From contig CAIJOA010000011.1 in the NCBI GenBank assembly GCA_903822185.1, forward strand, positions 1 to 64,000: a DNA stretch of 64,000 bases, given 5' to 3'. Below, piece by piece: positions 36,271-45,399 of this stretch. The stretch's first letter is position 1; the number at the start of each line of letters is the position of its first letter. Below the pieces are notes generated by a model that saw only the letters and a program-made list of their open reading frames with translations, was not told the origin of the DNA and did no database searches. This DNA is from an uncultured Rhodospirillales bacterium (GTDB lineage Bacteria; Pseudomonadota; Alphaproteobacteria; ATCC43930; CGMCC-115725). The position numbers and the translations under genes are program-made.

Positions 36271-36484
36271 GGCGGAATATTCGCTTAAATGTTTCTCTGG
36301 ATACGAATAAACATAGGGTCCCTGCGGTCGGCAATTCATTTCTATAGTTAACGCGCAAAGAAGAACGTTAATGGCCGCAGGTCGAATACATATCGCATCT
36401 AAATATTAAGATCGCACGCGGCGTTAACCATGGAAATGCAATCCGAACGCCGATGGCTATAATGGCATCAGGGAGAAAACGGGC

Positions 36485-37819
36485 ATGATGCATCTCGGTT
36501 GTTTCTTGAGTGGCCCTGGCCATCACATCGGCGCCTGGCGCATGCCGGGCGTCAAAGCGGATGCGGGACAGGATTTGCAGCACTACATCGAGGTCGCGCG
36601 CATCGCCGAGCGCGGCAAGTTCGATTTCCTGTTCAATGCCGACAGCAATTCGACCTTCGGTCCCGACGATCCGAATGTTTGGAAGCGAACGACGGCGTCG
36701 ATGCGGCTGGAGCCACTGACGCTGCTGGGCGCATTGGCCGCCGTCACGACACATATCGGCCTGGTTTCGACCGCGACTACGACCTACACCGAACCCTTCC
36801 AGATCGCGCGCTTCTTTGGTTCGCTGGATCAGTTGAGCGGCGGCCGCACCGGCTGGAATCTGGTTACATCGTCCGCCGCGTCAGAGGCACTGAACTTCAG
36901 CCAAGCCGCGCATGCGCCGCATGACGAGCGCTATGCCCGCGCCGCCGAATATATCCAGGTCGTGCTGGGCCTCTGGGACAGTTTTGAGGACGACGCCTTC
37001 CCGCTCGATAAGCAAGACGGCCTCTTTCTCGATACGCGTAAGATGCACATGCTCAACCACAAGGGAAAATACTTCTCGGTACGCGGACCGTTGATGATGC
37101 GCCGCTCGCCGCAAGGCCGTCCGGTCATCGTGCAGGCCGGCCAGTCCGAAGCCGGCCGCGAACTTGCCGCCGAAACCGCCGAGATCATCTTCGCCGTGCA
37201 GCAGGAGATCGAGCCGGCGCGTGAATTCTATGCCGACATCAAGAAGCGTGTCCTCAAATACGGCCGCAAGCCCGATCATGTGAAGATCATGCCCGGCGTG
37301 ATGTGCACCGTCGGCAACACCGAACGCGATGCCGCCGAGAAATACGAAGCGCTGCAAGCCTTGATCCATCCCGAGATCGGCGTGCAAACCCTCTCGGATA
37401 TGGTCGGGTTCGATCTTAGCTCCTATCCCCTTGATGGTCCCCTGCCCGAGGTGCCGCTCATCAACACGCAGCAGGGCCGGCAGAAGGTCGTCATCGATCT
37501 CGCGCGCAACGAGAACTTGACCATCCGCCAGCTTTACACCCGGCTCTCCGGTGCGCGCGCCCACCGCGCCATTCATGGCACGGTCGATCAGATCGCGGAC
37601 TCGTTGCAGCACTGGTACGAGACCGGCGCCGCTGACGGTTTCAACATCATGGCCCTGACCTTTCCCGATGGGCTGCGCGACTTCGTCGATCAGGTCGTGC
37701 CCGAGTTGCAGCGCCGCGGGCTATTTCATAAGGACTATGAAGGCACGACACTGCGTGCCAATCTGGGCTTGCCGATACCGGCGAACCGTTGGAGCGACGC
37801 GGCCAAAGCCGCCGAATAA
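36485..37819 (+). CDS. LLM-class flavin-dependent monooxygenase, NtaA/SnaA/DszA family
   Basis: A 444-residue FMNH2-dependent monooxygenase. The N-terminus (HLGCFLSGPGHHIGAWRMPG), AERGKFDFLFNAD, the GGRTGWNLVTS block and PQGRPVIVQAGQSEAGRELA are hallmarks of the nitrilotriacetate / dibenzothiophene-sulfone / pristinamycin monooxygenase group. It needs reduced FMN from a separate flavin reductase. A good TATAAT at 36458-36463 and GGGAG upstream of ATG 36485 suggest a strong start. An MFS permease gene follows after 47 bases, so the pair probably imports and oxidises one compound; the substrate is unknown. Confidence 0.9.
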   Translation: MMHLGCFLSGPGHHIGAWRMPGVKADAGQDLQHYIEVARIAERGKFDFLFNADSNSTFGPDDPNVWKRTTASMRLEPLTLLGALAAVTTHIGLVSTATTTYTEPFQIARFFGSLDQLSGGRTGWNLVTSSAASEALNFSQAAHAPHDERYARAAEYIQVVLGLWDSFEDDAFPLDKQDGLFLDTRKMHMLNHKGKYFSVRGPLMMRRSPQGRPVIVQAGQSEAGRELAAETAEIIFAVQQEIEPAREFYADIKKRVLKYGRKPDHVKIMPGVMCTVGNTERDAAEKYEALQALIHPEIGVQTLSDMVGFDLSSYPLDGPLPEVPLINTQQGRQKVVIDLARNENLTIRQLYTRLSGARAHRAIHGTVDQIADSLQHWYETGAADGFNIMALTFPDGLRDFVDQVVPELQRRGLFHKDYEGTTLRANLGLPIPANRWSDAAKAAE

Positions 37820-37866
37820 TCGACGACGCGGAAAAATCCGCGCGTTACGTGGGGGGAAGAAAAGCT

Positions 37867-39225
37867 ATGACGGATAATGTCGAAGCGGCGCGCCATATCA
37901 TCGAGCGCATGGAGCGCCTGCCCGCCTCTTTGTGGCAGGTTAAAGCCCGCGTCATCGTCGGCACCGCCACCTTCTTCGACGGCTTCGACGGGATGGCCAT
38001 CGCCATCGCCATGCCGGCCATCATCGCCGTCTGGCATCTCGCCCCGCACGAAGTCGGTATTCTGCTTGGCTCCGGTTCGTTCGGTCAGGCGATTGGCGCG
38101 ATTTTCTTCGGCTGGCTGGCCGAACGATGGGGGCGGCTCAATGTCGCGATCCTCACCATTGCTCTGTTCTCGATCTCGAGCCTCCTCTGCGTCTTCGCCT
38201 GGGACTTCAATTCGCTGTTGGTGCTGCGCGTCATCCAGGGCATCGGTCTCGGCGGTGAAGTGCCGGTCGCGGCGACTTATATCAGCGAGATCGCCAAGGC
38301 GCGCAATCGCGGCATGTTCGTCATGCTGTACGAAACGATCTTCGGTGTCGGCATCTTCGTCGCCTCGTTGATCGGCGTGTGGCTCGTGCCGAATTTTGGC
38401 TGGCAGTCGATCTTCGTCGTCGGGGCGTTGCCGGCCTTCCTCGCCATCGCCATGCGCCGCAGCCTGCCGGAATCGCCACGGTGGCTGGCGAGCCGCGGCC
38501 GCATCGCCGAAGCCGACCGCATCGTCGGTAAGATCGAGCAAACCATCGAAGGCTACGGCCACACCTTGCCGCCGCCGCAACCGCTGACCGTCGCGCCGCG
38601 TGTCGAGAATGGCCGCCTCGCCGAGCTCTTCAGCCGCTTTTATCTGAGCCGCACCATCGTTGCTTGGTCGATCTGTTTCTGCGCCGGATTCCTGTCGCAC
38701 GGCGTGACGCAATGGCTACCGAGCATCCTCACTACGGTTTTCCATCTGCCGTTGCGCGACTCACTCGCCTATGGCGTTCTCAGCACGACGATGGCGATCG
38801 CCGGCGGGCTCGGCTGCGCCTTCGTCATCGACTGGATGGGACGGCGTAACTGGTTCGTCTTGTCCTTCGTCGTCTGCGCGGCCTGCTTCCTCATCCTCGG
38901 CTGGGTTGGTCAGCCGACGCTGGGCCTCGTTATCGTCCTGACCACCATCGGCCGGTTCTTCTCTTCTTCGGCGGTGACGCTGATCTATCTCTATATCCCC
39001 GAGCTTTATCCGACGCGGCTGCGCGCGACCGGCAACGGCACGGCCGGGCTGTGGCTGCGCCTCGGCAACGGTGCGGCGCCGATGGTTGTCGGCTACCTGC
39101 TCGCTGCCGAAGGCATTGGCATTGCCTTCACGATCTTGGGCGGGCTTGCGGTGATCGGTGCGTTGGGCGTCGCGAAGTTCGCCTTCGAGACCAACCGCCG
39201 CGTGCTGGAAGAAATCTCGCCGTAA
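37867..39225 (+). CDS. MFS permease (sugar/aromatic-acid porter-like)
   Basis: A 452-residue transporter of about 12 helices. Family motifs are GWLAERWGRLNVAI after helix 2, the RVIQGIGLGGEVPVA helix 4 motif of the metabolite-H+ symporter group, PESPRWLASRGR before the central loop, and YIPELYPTRLRATGNG after helix 10. These point to a proton-linked importer of organic acids or sugars. ATG 37867 has GGGGAAG upstream; an earlier in-frame start would run into the upstream gene. It follows the flavin monooxygenase gene on the same strand. Confidence 0.88.
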   Translation: MTDNVEAARHIIERMERLPASLWQVKARVIVGTATFFDGFDGMAIAIAMPAIIAVWHLAPHEVGILLGSGSFGQAIGAIFFGWLAERWGRLNVAILTIALFSISSLLCVFAWDFNSLLVLRVIQGIGLGGEVPVAATYISEIAKARNRGMFVMLYETIFGVGIFVASLIGVWLVPNFGWQSIFVVGALPAFLAIAMRRSLPESPRWLASRGRIAEADRIVGKIEQTIEGYGHTLPPPQPLTVAPRVENGRLAELFSRFYLSRTIVAWSICFCAGFLSHGVTQWLPSILTTVFHLPLRDSLAYGVLSTTMAIAGGLGCAFVIDWMGRRNWFVLSFVVCAACFLILGWVGQPTLGLVIVLTTIGRFFSSSAVTLIYLYIPELYPTRLRATGNGTAGLWLRLGNGAAPMVVGYLLAAEGIGIAFTILGGLAVIGALGVAKFAFETNRRVLEEISP

Positions 39226-39228
39226 CGG

Positions 39229-39867
39229 TTACGGTTTCAGCAGACCGACGAGCGGGTTCGGCGTCGGCGCCGCGATCCGGCGTAGCGTGTTCGTGTCGCG
39301 GTGGTTGAAGGCCGGCGTCTTGCCATGCACCGCCAGATCGGTGCGCGTCACGTAGCTCCAACTGTCATCGGCATTGAAAGTGATGTCGATGCGATAATAG
39401 TCGGTGCGAAACGCCTCTTCGAGAAACGGCGTCGAGCAGATGCCGAAGCGGGTATCGCCGCGCTTGGCCTCGACCGAGATAGCCATGTCGTCGGGCTTCG
39501 CCGTACCGCCGGCCAGCACCACCTGCCCGCGCGGAATGGCGATGGTCTGCATGATCATCCCCGTCGCCGGTTCCCACAGCCAATAACCGACCTGATCGTG
39601 GAAGGTGACCGCTTCTTCGGGCGTGTTGATATGGATGTGATAACGCAGCCCATAAAGAAGCTGCGGTCCGTTGGTCTGCGGATCGATCGGGTCCATCCGC
39701 ACATGCTCGCGAAACACGCGGCGCTCAGGACCGTCCGCCTTGGGATTGATATCCACGCCCTTGTCGGATTCCCAGACACCGGCCAAGCGGCGTAACGGGC
39801 CGAGATTGGCGAGGGTATCGGGTGACGCTTCGGGTTCGGTGAAAATGTCGTCCGGAATGTTCTGCAT
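39229..39867 (-). CDS. FABP-like (nitrobindin/heme-binding beta-barrel) protein
   Basis: A 212-residue protein with LANLGPLRRLAGVWESDKG near the start, then YHIHINTPEEAVTFHDQVGYWLWEPATG and strands ending DTRFGICSTPFLEEAFRTDYY. This beta-barrel pattern resembles the fatty-acid-binding-like family that includes nitrobindin, though the haem-ligand histidine is not obvious. It ends three bases from the convergent MFS stop and is downstream of the pirin gene on the same strand. Function unknown. Confidence 0.7.
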   Translation of the reverse strand: MQNIPDDIFTEPEASPDTLANLGPLRRLAGVWESDKGVDINPKADGPERRVFREHVRMDPIDPQTNGPQLLYGLRYHIHINTPEEAVTFHDQVGYWLWEPATGMIMQTIAIPRGQVVLAGGTAKPDDMAISVEAKRGDTRFGICSTPFLEEAFRTDYYRIDITFNADDSWSYVTRTDLAVHGKTPAFNHRDTNTLRRIAAPTPNPLVGLLKP

Positions 39868-39905
39868 GATCCCCTCAATGTTCTTCGCCGCATTTGCTAC
39901 CGCGA

Positions 39906-40775
39906 TTATTCCGCCAGCGGAATGAACTCTGTCTCACCCGGCACGCTGCCGAACTTTCCTTCTTTCCAATCAGTCTTCGCCTGCTCGATACGATCCTTCG
40001 AACTGGAAACAAAATTCCACCAGATGTGACGCGGCCCATCAAGCGGCGCACCACCCAACAGAATCAGGCGCGAGGCCTTGGTTGCCTCGATCGTCAAGGT
40101 ATCGTCTTTGAGGAACACGAGCATATGGCCGGCTTCGAATGTCGTGCCGTCGATCCCAATCGTTCCTGCGGCGATATAGATCGCGCGCTCCTCATGGATC
40201 GGCGGCAACGTGAAGCGTCCACCGGCATCCATAGCGAGATCGCCGTAGAAGGTTTCAGAGAACATCGGCACCGGCGATTGCGCGCCATGGAAATCGCCGG
40301 CGATAACACGCAGCCGTGCGCCCGGTGCGTTGACCGTCGGCAGGTCGCTGGTGCCGCAATGGACAAAGCTAGGCGCGACCTCCTGATCTTTTTCCGGCAG
40401 GGCAAGCCAGCTTTGGATGCCATGCAATGATGAACCGGCCCGGCGCGCGCCATCGGGCGTACGCTCGGAATGGGCGATGCCCTTACCCGCCGTCATCCAA
40501 TTGACCTCGCCCGGCCGGATTATCCGAACGGTGCCGAGGCTGTCGCGGTGGAGTATCTCGCCGTCGAAGAGATAACTGAGGGTGGAGAGGCCGATATGCG
40601 GATGCGGCCGCACGTCCATCCCCTTCCCCGGCTTGAGGGTCAACGGCCCGAAATGATCGAAAAACACGAACGGCCCGACCGTCCGCCGCTCCGCCGCCGG
40701 CAGGACGCGCTTGACCATGAAGCCATCACCGAGATCGCGGGTGCGCGGGGCAATGACAAAATCGGGGACAGCCAT
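39906..40775 (-). CDS. pirin family protein
   Basis: A 289-residue bicupin. It has [12 protein letters not shown], the metal-site [19 protein letters not shown] (two His), [14 protein letters not shown] (further His/Glu), and [13 protein letters not shown], all diagnostic of pirins. Relatives act as quercetin 2,3-dioxygenases or as regulators of central metabolism. ATG 40775 is preceded by AAGGAG, which excludes the longer reading from 40940 that would overlap aroQ. It is divergent from aroQ. Confidence 0.93.
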   Translation of the reverse strand: MAVPDFVIAPRTRDLGDGFMVKRVLPAAERRTVGPFVFFDHFGPLTLKPGKGMDVRPHPHIGLSTLSYLFDGEILHRDSLGTVRIIRPGEVNWMTAGKGIAHSERTPDGARRAGSSLHGIQSWLALPEKDQEVAPSFVHCGTSDLPTVNAPGARLRVIAGDFHGAQSPVPMFSETFYGDLAMDAGGRFTLPPIHEERAIYIAAGTIGIDGTTFEAGHMLVFLKDDTLTIEATKASRLILLGGAPLDGPRHIWWNFVSSSKDRIEQAKTDWKEGKFGSVPGETEFIPLAE

Positions 40776-40896
40776 CGGAACTCCTTGGGGAAATCGGACT
40801 TTTAGGGGTCGAACGGCAACAAAACCCCCGTTTGCCCGACTCGTCCGCCCACTGCTATATAAGGTATCACCACCAGCGAATGCGCGGGGAACGAAC

Positions 40897-41355
40897 GTGG
40901 CGAGTGCTACGATTCTGGTCCTGAACGGACCCAATCTCAACCTTCTCGGCGTTCGCGAGCCGAAGACCTACGGGTCCGAGACGCTCGCGGATATCGAAGA
41001 ATCATGTCTCGAACGTGCGGCCTCGCTCGACTTGGCGCTCGACTTCCGCCAGTCGAACCACGAAGGCCAGATGATCGACTGGATTCAGGAAGCCCGCGAA
41101 AGCGCCGACGGCATCGTCATCAATGCCGGCGCCTATACCCACACCTCTATCGCCATTCTGGACGCCCTGCGCGCCTGCGAATTGCCGATCGTCGAGGTGC
41201 ATCTATCGAACATTTTCGCCCGTGAAGCCTATCGGCATCACTCTTACATCAGCAGCGTCGCAAGCGGCGTCATTTGCGGCTTCGGCGCGCAGAGCTATAT
41301 CCTGGCCCTCGATGCAGTCGCCTATCTGCTCGAGCAGAAGTCACAGGACGATTGA
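40897..41355 (+). CDS. aroQ: 3-dehydroquinate dehydratase, type II
   Basis: A 152-residue shikimate-pathway enzyme that dehydrates 3-dehydroquinate. It starts [22 protein letters not shown], then catalytic Tyr in [18 protein letters not shown], the [13 protein letters not shown] stretch with catalytic His region, and [19 protein letters not shown] with substrate-binding Arg and His. The start is GTG 40897 behind GGGGAACGAAC. It leads the aroQ-accB-accC-aat run, 15 bases ahead of accB, as in many Alphaproteobacteria. Confidence 0.95.
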   Translation: MASATILVLNGPNLNLLGVREPKTYGSETLADIEESCLERAASLDLALDFRQSNHEGQMIDWIQEARESADGIVINAGAYTHTSIAILDALRACELPIVEVHLSNIFAREAYRHHSYISSVASGVICGFGAQSYILALDAVAYLLEQKSQDD

Positions 41356-41370
41356 GGATTTCATTTCGGC

Positions 41371-41817
41371 ATGGCGATTAAAAACGATCTGAAGATCGAC
41401 GACGATCTCGTTCGCACCCTCGCGGCGCTTCTCGACGAGACCGGTCTCAGCGAAATCGAATATGCGGTCGGCGACAAACGCATTCGCGTCGCCCGCGGCA
41501 ACACCACAACCGTCGCGATGACGGCACCCGCCGCCGCGCCGGTCACGGCGGCAGCGCCAGCAGCAGCACCGACGGCCGATCATCCCGGCGCGCTGAAATC
41601 GCCGATGGTCGGCACGGTCTATCTGCGCCCGCAACCGGGCGCAGCGCTCTTCGTCCAGCCGGGCGATACCGTCCGCGAAGGTCAGACTTTGCTGATCATC
41701 GAAGCGATGAAGGTGATGAATCAGATTCCGGCGCCGCGCGCCGGTAAGGTCACACAAGTTCTCGTCACCGACGGCACCCCGATCGAATTCGGTCAGGTGC
41801 TGGTGGTGATCGAATAA
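41371..41817 (+). CDS. accB: biotin carboxyl carrier protein of acetyl-CoA carboxylase
   Basis: A 148-residue carrier. An N-terminal helix region is followed by an Ala/Pro-rich linker and the biotinyl domain (from about residue 72, KSPMVGTVYLRPQPGA), with the biotin-lysine motif EAMKVMNQI. It accepts carboxylate from AccC and passes it to the carboxyltransferase in fatty acid synthesis. It is separated from accC by only six bases. Confidence 0.96.
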   Translation: MAIKNDLKIDDDLVRTLAALLDETGLSEIEYAVGDKRIRVARGNTTTVAMTAPAAAPVTAAAPAAAPTADHPGALKSPMVGTVYLRPQPGAALFVQPGDTVREGQTLLIIEAMKVMNQIPAPRAGKVTQVLVTDGTPIEFGQVLVVIE

Positions 41818-41823
41818 TCATCA

Positions 41824-43164
41824 ATGTTTGAAAAAGTCCTCATCGCCAATCGCGGCGAGATCGCGCTTCGGATTCATCGCGCGTGCCACGAGATGGGCAT
41901 CCGCACCGTCGCGGTCCATTCGACCGCCGACGAGAACGCGATGCATGTCCGTCTTGCCGACGAAACCGTCTGCATCGGCCCGCCGGCGGCACGCGATTCC
42001 TATCTGAACATCCCGGCGATCCTATCCGCCGCGGCGATCACCGGCGCCGATGCGATTCATCCCGGCGTCGGCTTTCTGTCCGAGAACGCGAACTTCGCCG
42101 AGATGGTCGAGGAACACGGCTTTACCTATATCGGCCCAACCGCCGAGCACATCCTGCTGATGGGCAATAAGGTTTCGGCCAAGCGCGCAGCGAAGGAACA
42201 TGGCATTCCGGTCGTCCCCGGTTCCGACGCGATCGAGGATATCGAAGTCGCCAAGGCCGTAGCCGAACGCATCGGCTATCCGGTTCTGATCAAGGCAGCC
42301 GGTGGCGGCGGCGGTCGCGGTATGCGCGTCGCCCGCGATGCCCAGTCATTGGTCGAGAACGTACCGCAGGCCCAGGCCGAAGCGATGGCGTTCTTCGGCA
42401 ACAGCGCCGTTTTCCTTGAACGTTATTTCGACCGGCCGCGCCATATCGAGATGCAGATCCTGGCCGATGGTCAGGGCGGTGTCATCCATGTCGGCGAGCG
42501 CGATTGCTCGTTGCAGCGCAAGCATCAGAAAGTACTGGAAGAGACGCCCTCACCCGCGCTCAATGCGGCCGAACGCGACAAATTGGGCAAAGTCGTTACC
42601 GACGCGATCCGCAGTCTTGGCTATCGCAGCGCCGGCACGCTGGAATTTCTTTATCAGAACGGCGAGTTCTTCTTCATCGAGATGAACACGCGCCTGCAGG
42701 TCGAGCATCCGATTTCGGAGGAGATCAGCGGCATCGATATCGTCCGCGAACAAATCCGCATCGCCGCCGGCCTGCCGCTGGGTTATCGCCAAGAAGATTT
42801 CCAACTGACCGGCCACGCCATCGAATGCCGCATCAATGCCGAGCATCCGGAAACCTTCCGCCCCTCGCCCGGCATGATCACCAGCTATCACGCCCCCGGC
42901 GGTCTGGGCGTACGCGTCGATAGCGCGATCTATCAGGGCTATGCCGTGCCGCCGCATTACGACAGCCTGATCGCCAAGCTGATCGTCCATGGCCGCACTC
43001 GCACCGAATGTCTGATGCGGGTGAAGCGCGCGCTGGAAGAGTTCGTCATCACCGGCATCGACACGACGATCCCGATGCACCGGATGCTGATCGAGCAGCC
43101 CGACTTCATCAACGGCGACTACGACATCCATTGGCTGGAACGGCTGCTGGGTCACGGCACCTGA
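41824..43164 (+). CDS. accC: biotin carboxylase subunit of acetyl-CoA carboxylase
   Basis: A 446-residue ATP-grasp enzyme that carboxylates biotin on AccB. It starts MFEKVLIANRGEIALRI; further motifs are HPGVGFLSENANFAEM, the glycine-rich ATP lid KAAGGGGGRGMRVA, the catalytic GERDCSLQRKHQK, and FIEMNTRLQVEHPISE. Length is the family standard. It is co-transcribed with accB. Confidence 0.97.
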   Translation: MFEKVLIANRGEIALRIHRACHEMGIRTVAVHSTADENAMHVRLADETVCIGPPAARDSYLNIPAILSAAAITGADAIHPGVGFLSENANFAEMVEEHGFTYIGPTAEHILLMGNKVSAKRAAKEHGIPVVPGSDAIEDIEVAKAVAERIGYPVLIKAAGGGGGRGMRVARDAQSLVENVPQAQAEAMAFFGNSAVFLERYFDRPRHIEMQILADGQGGVIHVGERDCSLQRKHQKVLEETPSPALNAAERDKLGKVVTDAIRSLGYRSAGTLEFLYQNGEFFFIEMNTRLQVEHPISEEISGIDIVREQIRIAAGLPLGYRQEDFQLTGHAIECRINAEHPETFRPSPGMITSYHAPGGLGVRVDSAIYQGYAVPPHYDSLIAKLIVHGRTRTECLMRVKRALEEFVITGIDTTIPMHRMLIEQPDFINGDYDIHWLERLLGHGT

Positions 43165-43210
43165 GGGCCTGCTTGCACGCCACGCGACGTGGCGCTAAGC
43201 GCGTTCACGG

Positions 43211-43864
43211 ATGGTGACATTGACGCCGGACATTTTGCTGCGGGCGTACGCCGCGGGAATCTTCCCGATGGCGGAGTCGAGCGACGACCCGGAATTGTTC
43301 TGGGTCGATCCGGTAAAGCGCGGGATTTTCCCGCTCGACGGATTCCATCTCGCCCATCGCCTCGCCCGCACGATTCGGTCGGACCGATTCACCGTCACCT
43401 GCGACAAGGATTTTCCCGGCATTATCCGCGGCTGCGCCGAATCGACCACCGATCGGCCGCAAACCTGGATCAATGACGAGATCGTCCGAGTCTATTCGGC
43501 GCTTCATACGCAAGGCTTCGCGCACAGCGTCGAAGTCTATTCAGGCGACGATCTCGTCGGCGGACTTTACGGCGTCTCGATCGGCGGCGCGTTTTTCGGC
43601 GAGAGCATGTTCAGCCGCATCCCCGACGCCAGCAAGGTCGCGCTCGCGCATCTCGTTGCGCTGCTGATTCGCGGCGGCTATCGCCTGCTCGATACGCAGT
43701 TCGTGACCGATCATCTGAAGACGTTGGGCGCGATCGAAATTTCCCGCGCGCGTTACCGCCGCCTATTGGGCGAGGCGCTGGAAGTACCGGCTTACTTCCC
43801 GCCCGTACCGCTGGGCGGCGCCGAAGTCACTTCGGTTTTGCAATCCAAGACATTCACGTCGTAG
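43211..43864 (+). CDS. aat: leucyl/phenylalanyl-tRNA-protein transferase
   Basis: A 217-residue enzyme of the N-end rule that adds Leu or Phe to proteins with N-terminal Arg or Lys, marking them for ClpAP. Family landmarks are [63 protein letters not shown], and [19 protein letters not shown]. It follows accC by 46 bases. Its last 73 bases overlap the convergent DUF2155 gene. Confidence 0.95.
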   Translation: MVTLTPDILLRAYAAGIFPMAESSDDPELFWVDPVKRGIFPLDGFHLAHRLARTIRSDRFTVTCDKDFPGIIRGCAESTTDRPQTWINDEIVRVYSALHTQGFAHSVEVYSGDDLVGGLYGVSIGGAFFGESMFSRIPDASKVALAHLVALLIRGGYRLLDTQFVTDHLKTLGAIEISRARYRRLLGEALEVPAYFPPVPLGGAEVTSVLQSKTFTS

Positions 43865-44202
43865 ATCGGGTCTTCGAGCGCGGAAACGGCCGGGCTCGAC
43901 GCGAACATCCAGCCCGAAAAGACTCGCTTGGTCGATTGCCCGGTATCGTCGCCGGGGCGGATCTCGTCAATCGTCATAAAGGCTGTGCTCTCGGGCGGTT
44001 CTTCCGGCGGACGCTTGGTGCAGGATTGAACGGTGATCACCAGCGTGCCGAATTTCACCGGCTGCCCGATCGGCGCATTGAACCGCGACACCCGCGCCGA
44101 GGTCTTGTCGAGCCCTTGCAGCACCGCGACGGTCTCGGCCTGCGCCGCGGCCATCGGGACGACAAACAAAACCGCAAGAAGAGAGGCCCGCAACAACTTC
44201 AC
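43792..44202 (-). CDS. DUF2155 periplasmic protein
   Basis: A 136-residue protein with a Sec signal peptide (cleavage after AQA near residue 21). The mature part has [32 protein letters not shown] and [29 protein letters not shown], the DUF2155 pattern with conserved Cys residues. Function is unknown; its fixed position beside mlaD and NDUFA12 suggests an envelope-related role. The 3' end overlaps aat by 73 bases in the convergent direction, and its start overlaps the preceding small gene by four bases. Confidence 0.9.
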   Translation of the reverse strand: MKLLRASLLAVLFVVPMAAAQAETVAVLQGLDKTSARVSRFNAPIGQPVKFGTLVITVQSCTKRPPEEPPESTAFMTIDEIRPGDDTGQSTKRVFSGWMFASSPAVSALEDPIYDVNVLDCKTEVTSAPPSGTGGK

Positions 44203-44429
44203 TTACCGTCTTTCCTATAAGGATTGGTCAAGCTTTGGGCGATCGTCTCGATAACCTGACGGAACTGCGTCTCGTCGCCGCCCATCAGGATTGCATCTTC
44301 CATCGCCTCTTGTGCCAGGGCCTGGATTTCCTGAAGGTTCTCGTTGAGGACCTTGATCTTCTCGATGCAGGAAAGCTTTTCGCCCGTAGGCGTCAACCAG
44401 GTCGGCAGATCGAGCTTCGCGTCACTCAT
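44199..44429 (-). CDS. small conserved protein between mlaD and the DUF2155 gene
   Basis: A 76-residue soluble, helical protein (MSDAKLDLPTWLTPTGEKL, then EKIKVLNENLQEIQALAQEAMED and MGGDETQFRQVIETI). Similar small proteins occupy this slot in related genomes by my recollection, which supports it as real; no function is known. It starts 26 bases after mlaD and its stop overlaps the DUF2155 start, so it belongs to the NDUFA12-mlaD-DUF2155 operon. Confidence 0.75.
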   Translation of the reverse strand: MSDAKLDLPTWLTPTGEKLSCIEKIKVLNENLQEIQALAQEAMEDAILMGGDETQFRQVIETIAQSLTNPYRKDGK

Positions 44430-44455
44430 GACAACCTCACCGCGGCGAACCGCCG

Positions 44456-44941
44456 TCAGGGATGGTCGCTGGCGGCATCCGGTTTTTTCTGGCCCGAGTT
44501 TTGAGCCTGGCTGTAGATCACCTGCCCGATCAGGCTTTCAAGGCTCATCGCCGCCTGGGTGTGGGTAATGGTGCCGCCCGCGGGAATGAGTTCATCCTCG
44601 TTGCCCGGCTCGATCGAGATGTATTTGTCGCCTAGCAAACCCGACGACGTAATCTGCGCCACCGAATCGGTCGAGAGTTTGATCGTCGGATCGATGCTCA
44701 GATTGACGATCGCCTGAAAGCTTTTGGCGTCGAGGCGCTGCGACAGGATCGAGCCGACTTTGATGCCGCTGACGCGGACATCGCCGCCGTCTTTCAGCCC
44801 GTCGGAATTGCTGAACCGCGCCGTAAGCTGATAGCCGCTGACCGAGCGCACTTGGCTGGTCGTGTAGGCGAAGAAGAGGAACACGGCTGCCACAACGAGA
44901 ACGAGGGCGCCCATGACCGTTTCAACGGCGTTGCGGCTCAT
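44456..44941 (-). CDS. mlaD: MlaD-type MCE-domain lipid transport protein
   Basis: A 161-residue protein with an N-terminal membrane anchor (about residues 8-28) and one MCE domain (YQLTARFSNSDGLKDGGDVRVSGIKVGSI, then DSVAQITSSGLLGDKYISIEPG). MlaD forms a periplasmic hexameric ring on the MlaFEDB complex and moves phospholipids between membranes to keep outer-membrane asymmetry. The other Mla genes are not in the window. It lies between the NDUFA12 gene and the small conserved gene. Confidence 0.92.
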   Translation of the reverse strand: MSRNAVETVMGALVLVVAAVFLFFAYTTSQVRSVSGYQLTARFSNSDGLKDGGDVRVSGIKVGSILSQRLDAKSFQAIVNLSIDPTIKLSTDSVAQITSSGLLGDKYISIEPGNEDELIPAGGTITHTQAAMSLESLIGQVIYSQAQNSGQKKPDAASDHP

Positions 44942-44984
44942 GATTTTCTTGCTTCCTTGGTGTTACGAATAACGAGAGACGAAA

Positions 44985-45362
44985 TCACTCGGGCTTCCAC
45001 GGCTCGTAATCGCCGGCGGCGGCCGCACGATGACCACCGCGCAGCAACGAACCCGGCGGCCGATAGGCATCGGGCGTGCCGGTCAGATTGGGCAGATGCG
45101 GCTTTTGCCATGAATGCGCTGGTTTGAAACCGGCGGGCGGCGCGTCGTTGACCGTGTGGTGCAGCCAGCCATGCCATTCCGGCGGCACGGACGTCGCCTC
45201 GGCGGCGCCCTTGTAAATGACCCAACGACGCTCCCGGCTATAGAAGCCGGCGCCGGGCTGCAAGGCGCGCTTCGACTTCGCGCGATAGTAACGATTGCCG
45301 AACCCGTCGGAACCGACGAGTTCGCCGTTAAGCCAGGTGAAAAGACGCGTACCGATGGTCAT
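44985..45362 (-). CDS. NDUFA12-family NADH:ubiquinone oxidoreductase accessory subunit
   Basis: A 125-residue protein. It reads GELVGSDGFGNRYYRAKS, RRWVIYKGAAEATSVPPEWHGWLHHTVNDAPP and ends near DYEPWKPE, the signature of the complex I accessory subunit (B17.2) shared by mitochondria and Alphaproteobacteria. It helps assemble or stabilise the peripheral arm. ATG 45362 is chosen because the family begins here; a start at 45425 would overlap the FAH gene. It heads the mlaD-DUF2155 run. Confidence 0.92.
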   Translation of the reverse strand: MTIGTRLFTWLNGELVGSDGFGNRYYRAKSKRALQPGAGFYSRERRWVIYKGAAEATSVPPEWHGWLHHTVNDAPPAGFKPAHSWQKPHLPNLTGTPDAYRPPGSLLRGGHRAAAAGDYEPWKPE

Positions 45363-45399
45363 GGGACGAGAATAGCTCCTGAAATTATTCGCCGCCTGA

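Noticed and set aside
39906-40940. 344-residue form of the pirin protein
   Set aside because: The first 55 residues are not pirin-like, overlap the aroQ promoter and start, and AAGGAG marks ATG 40775.
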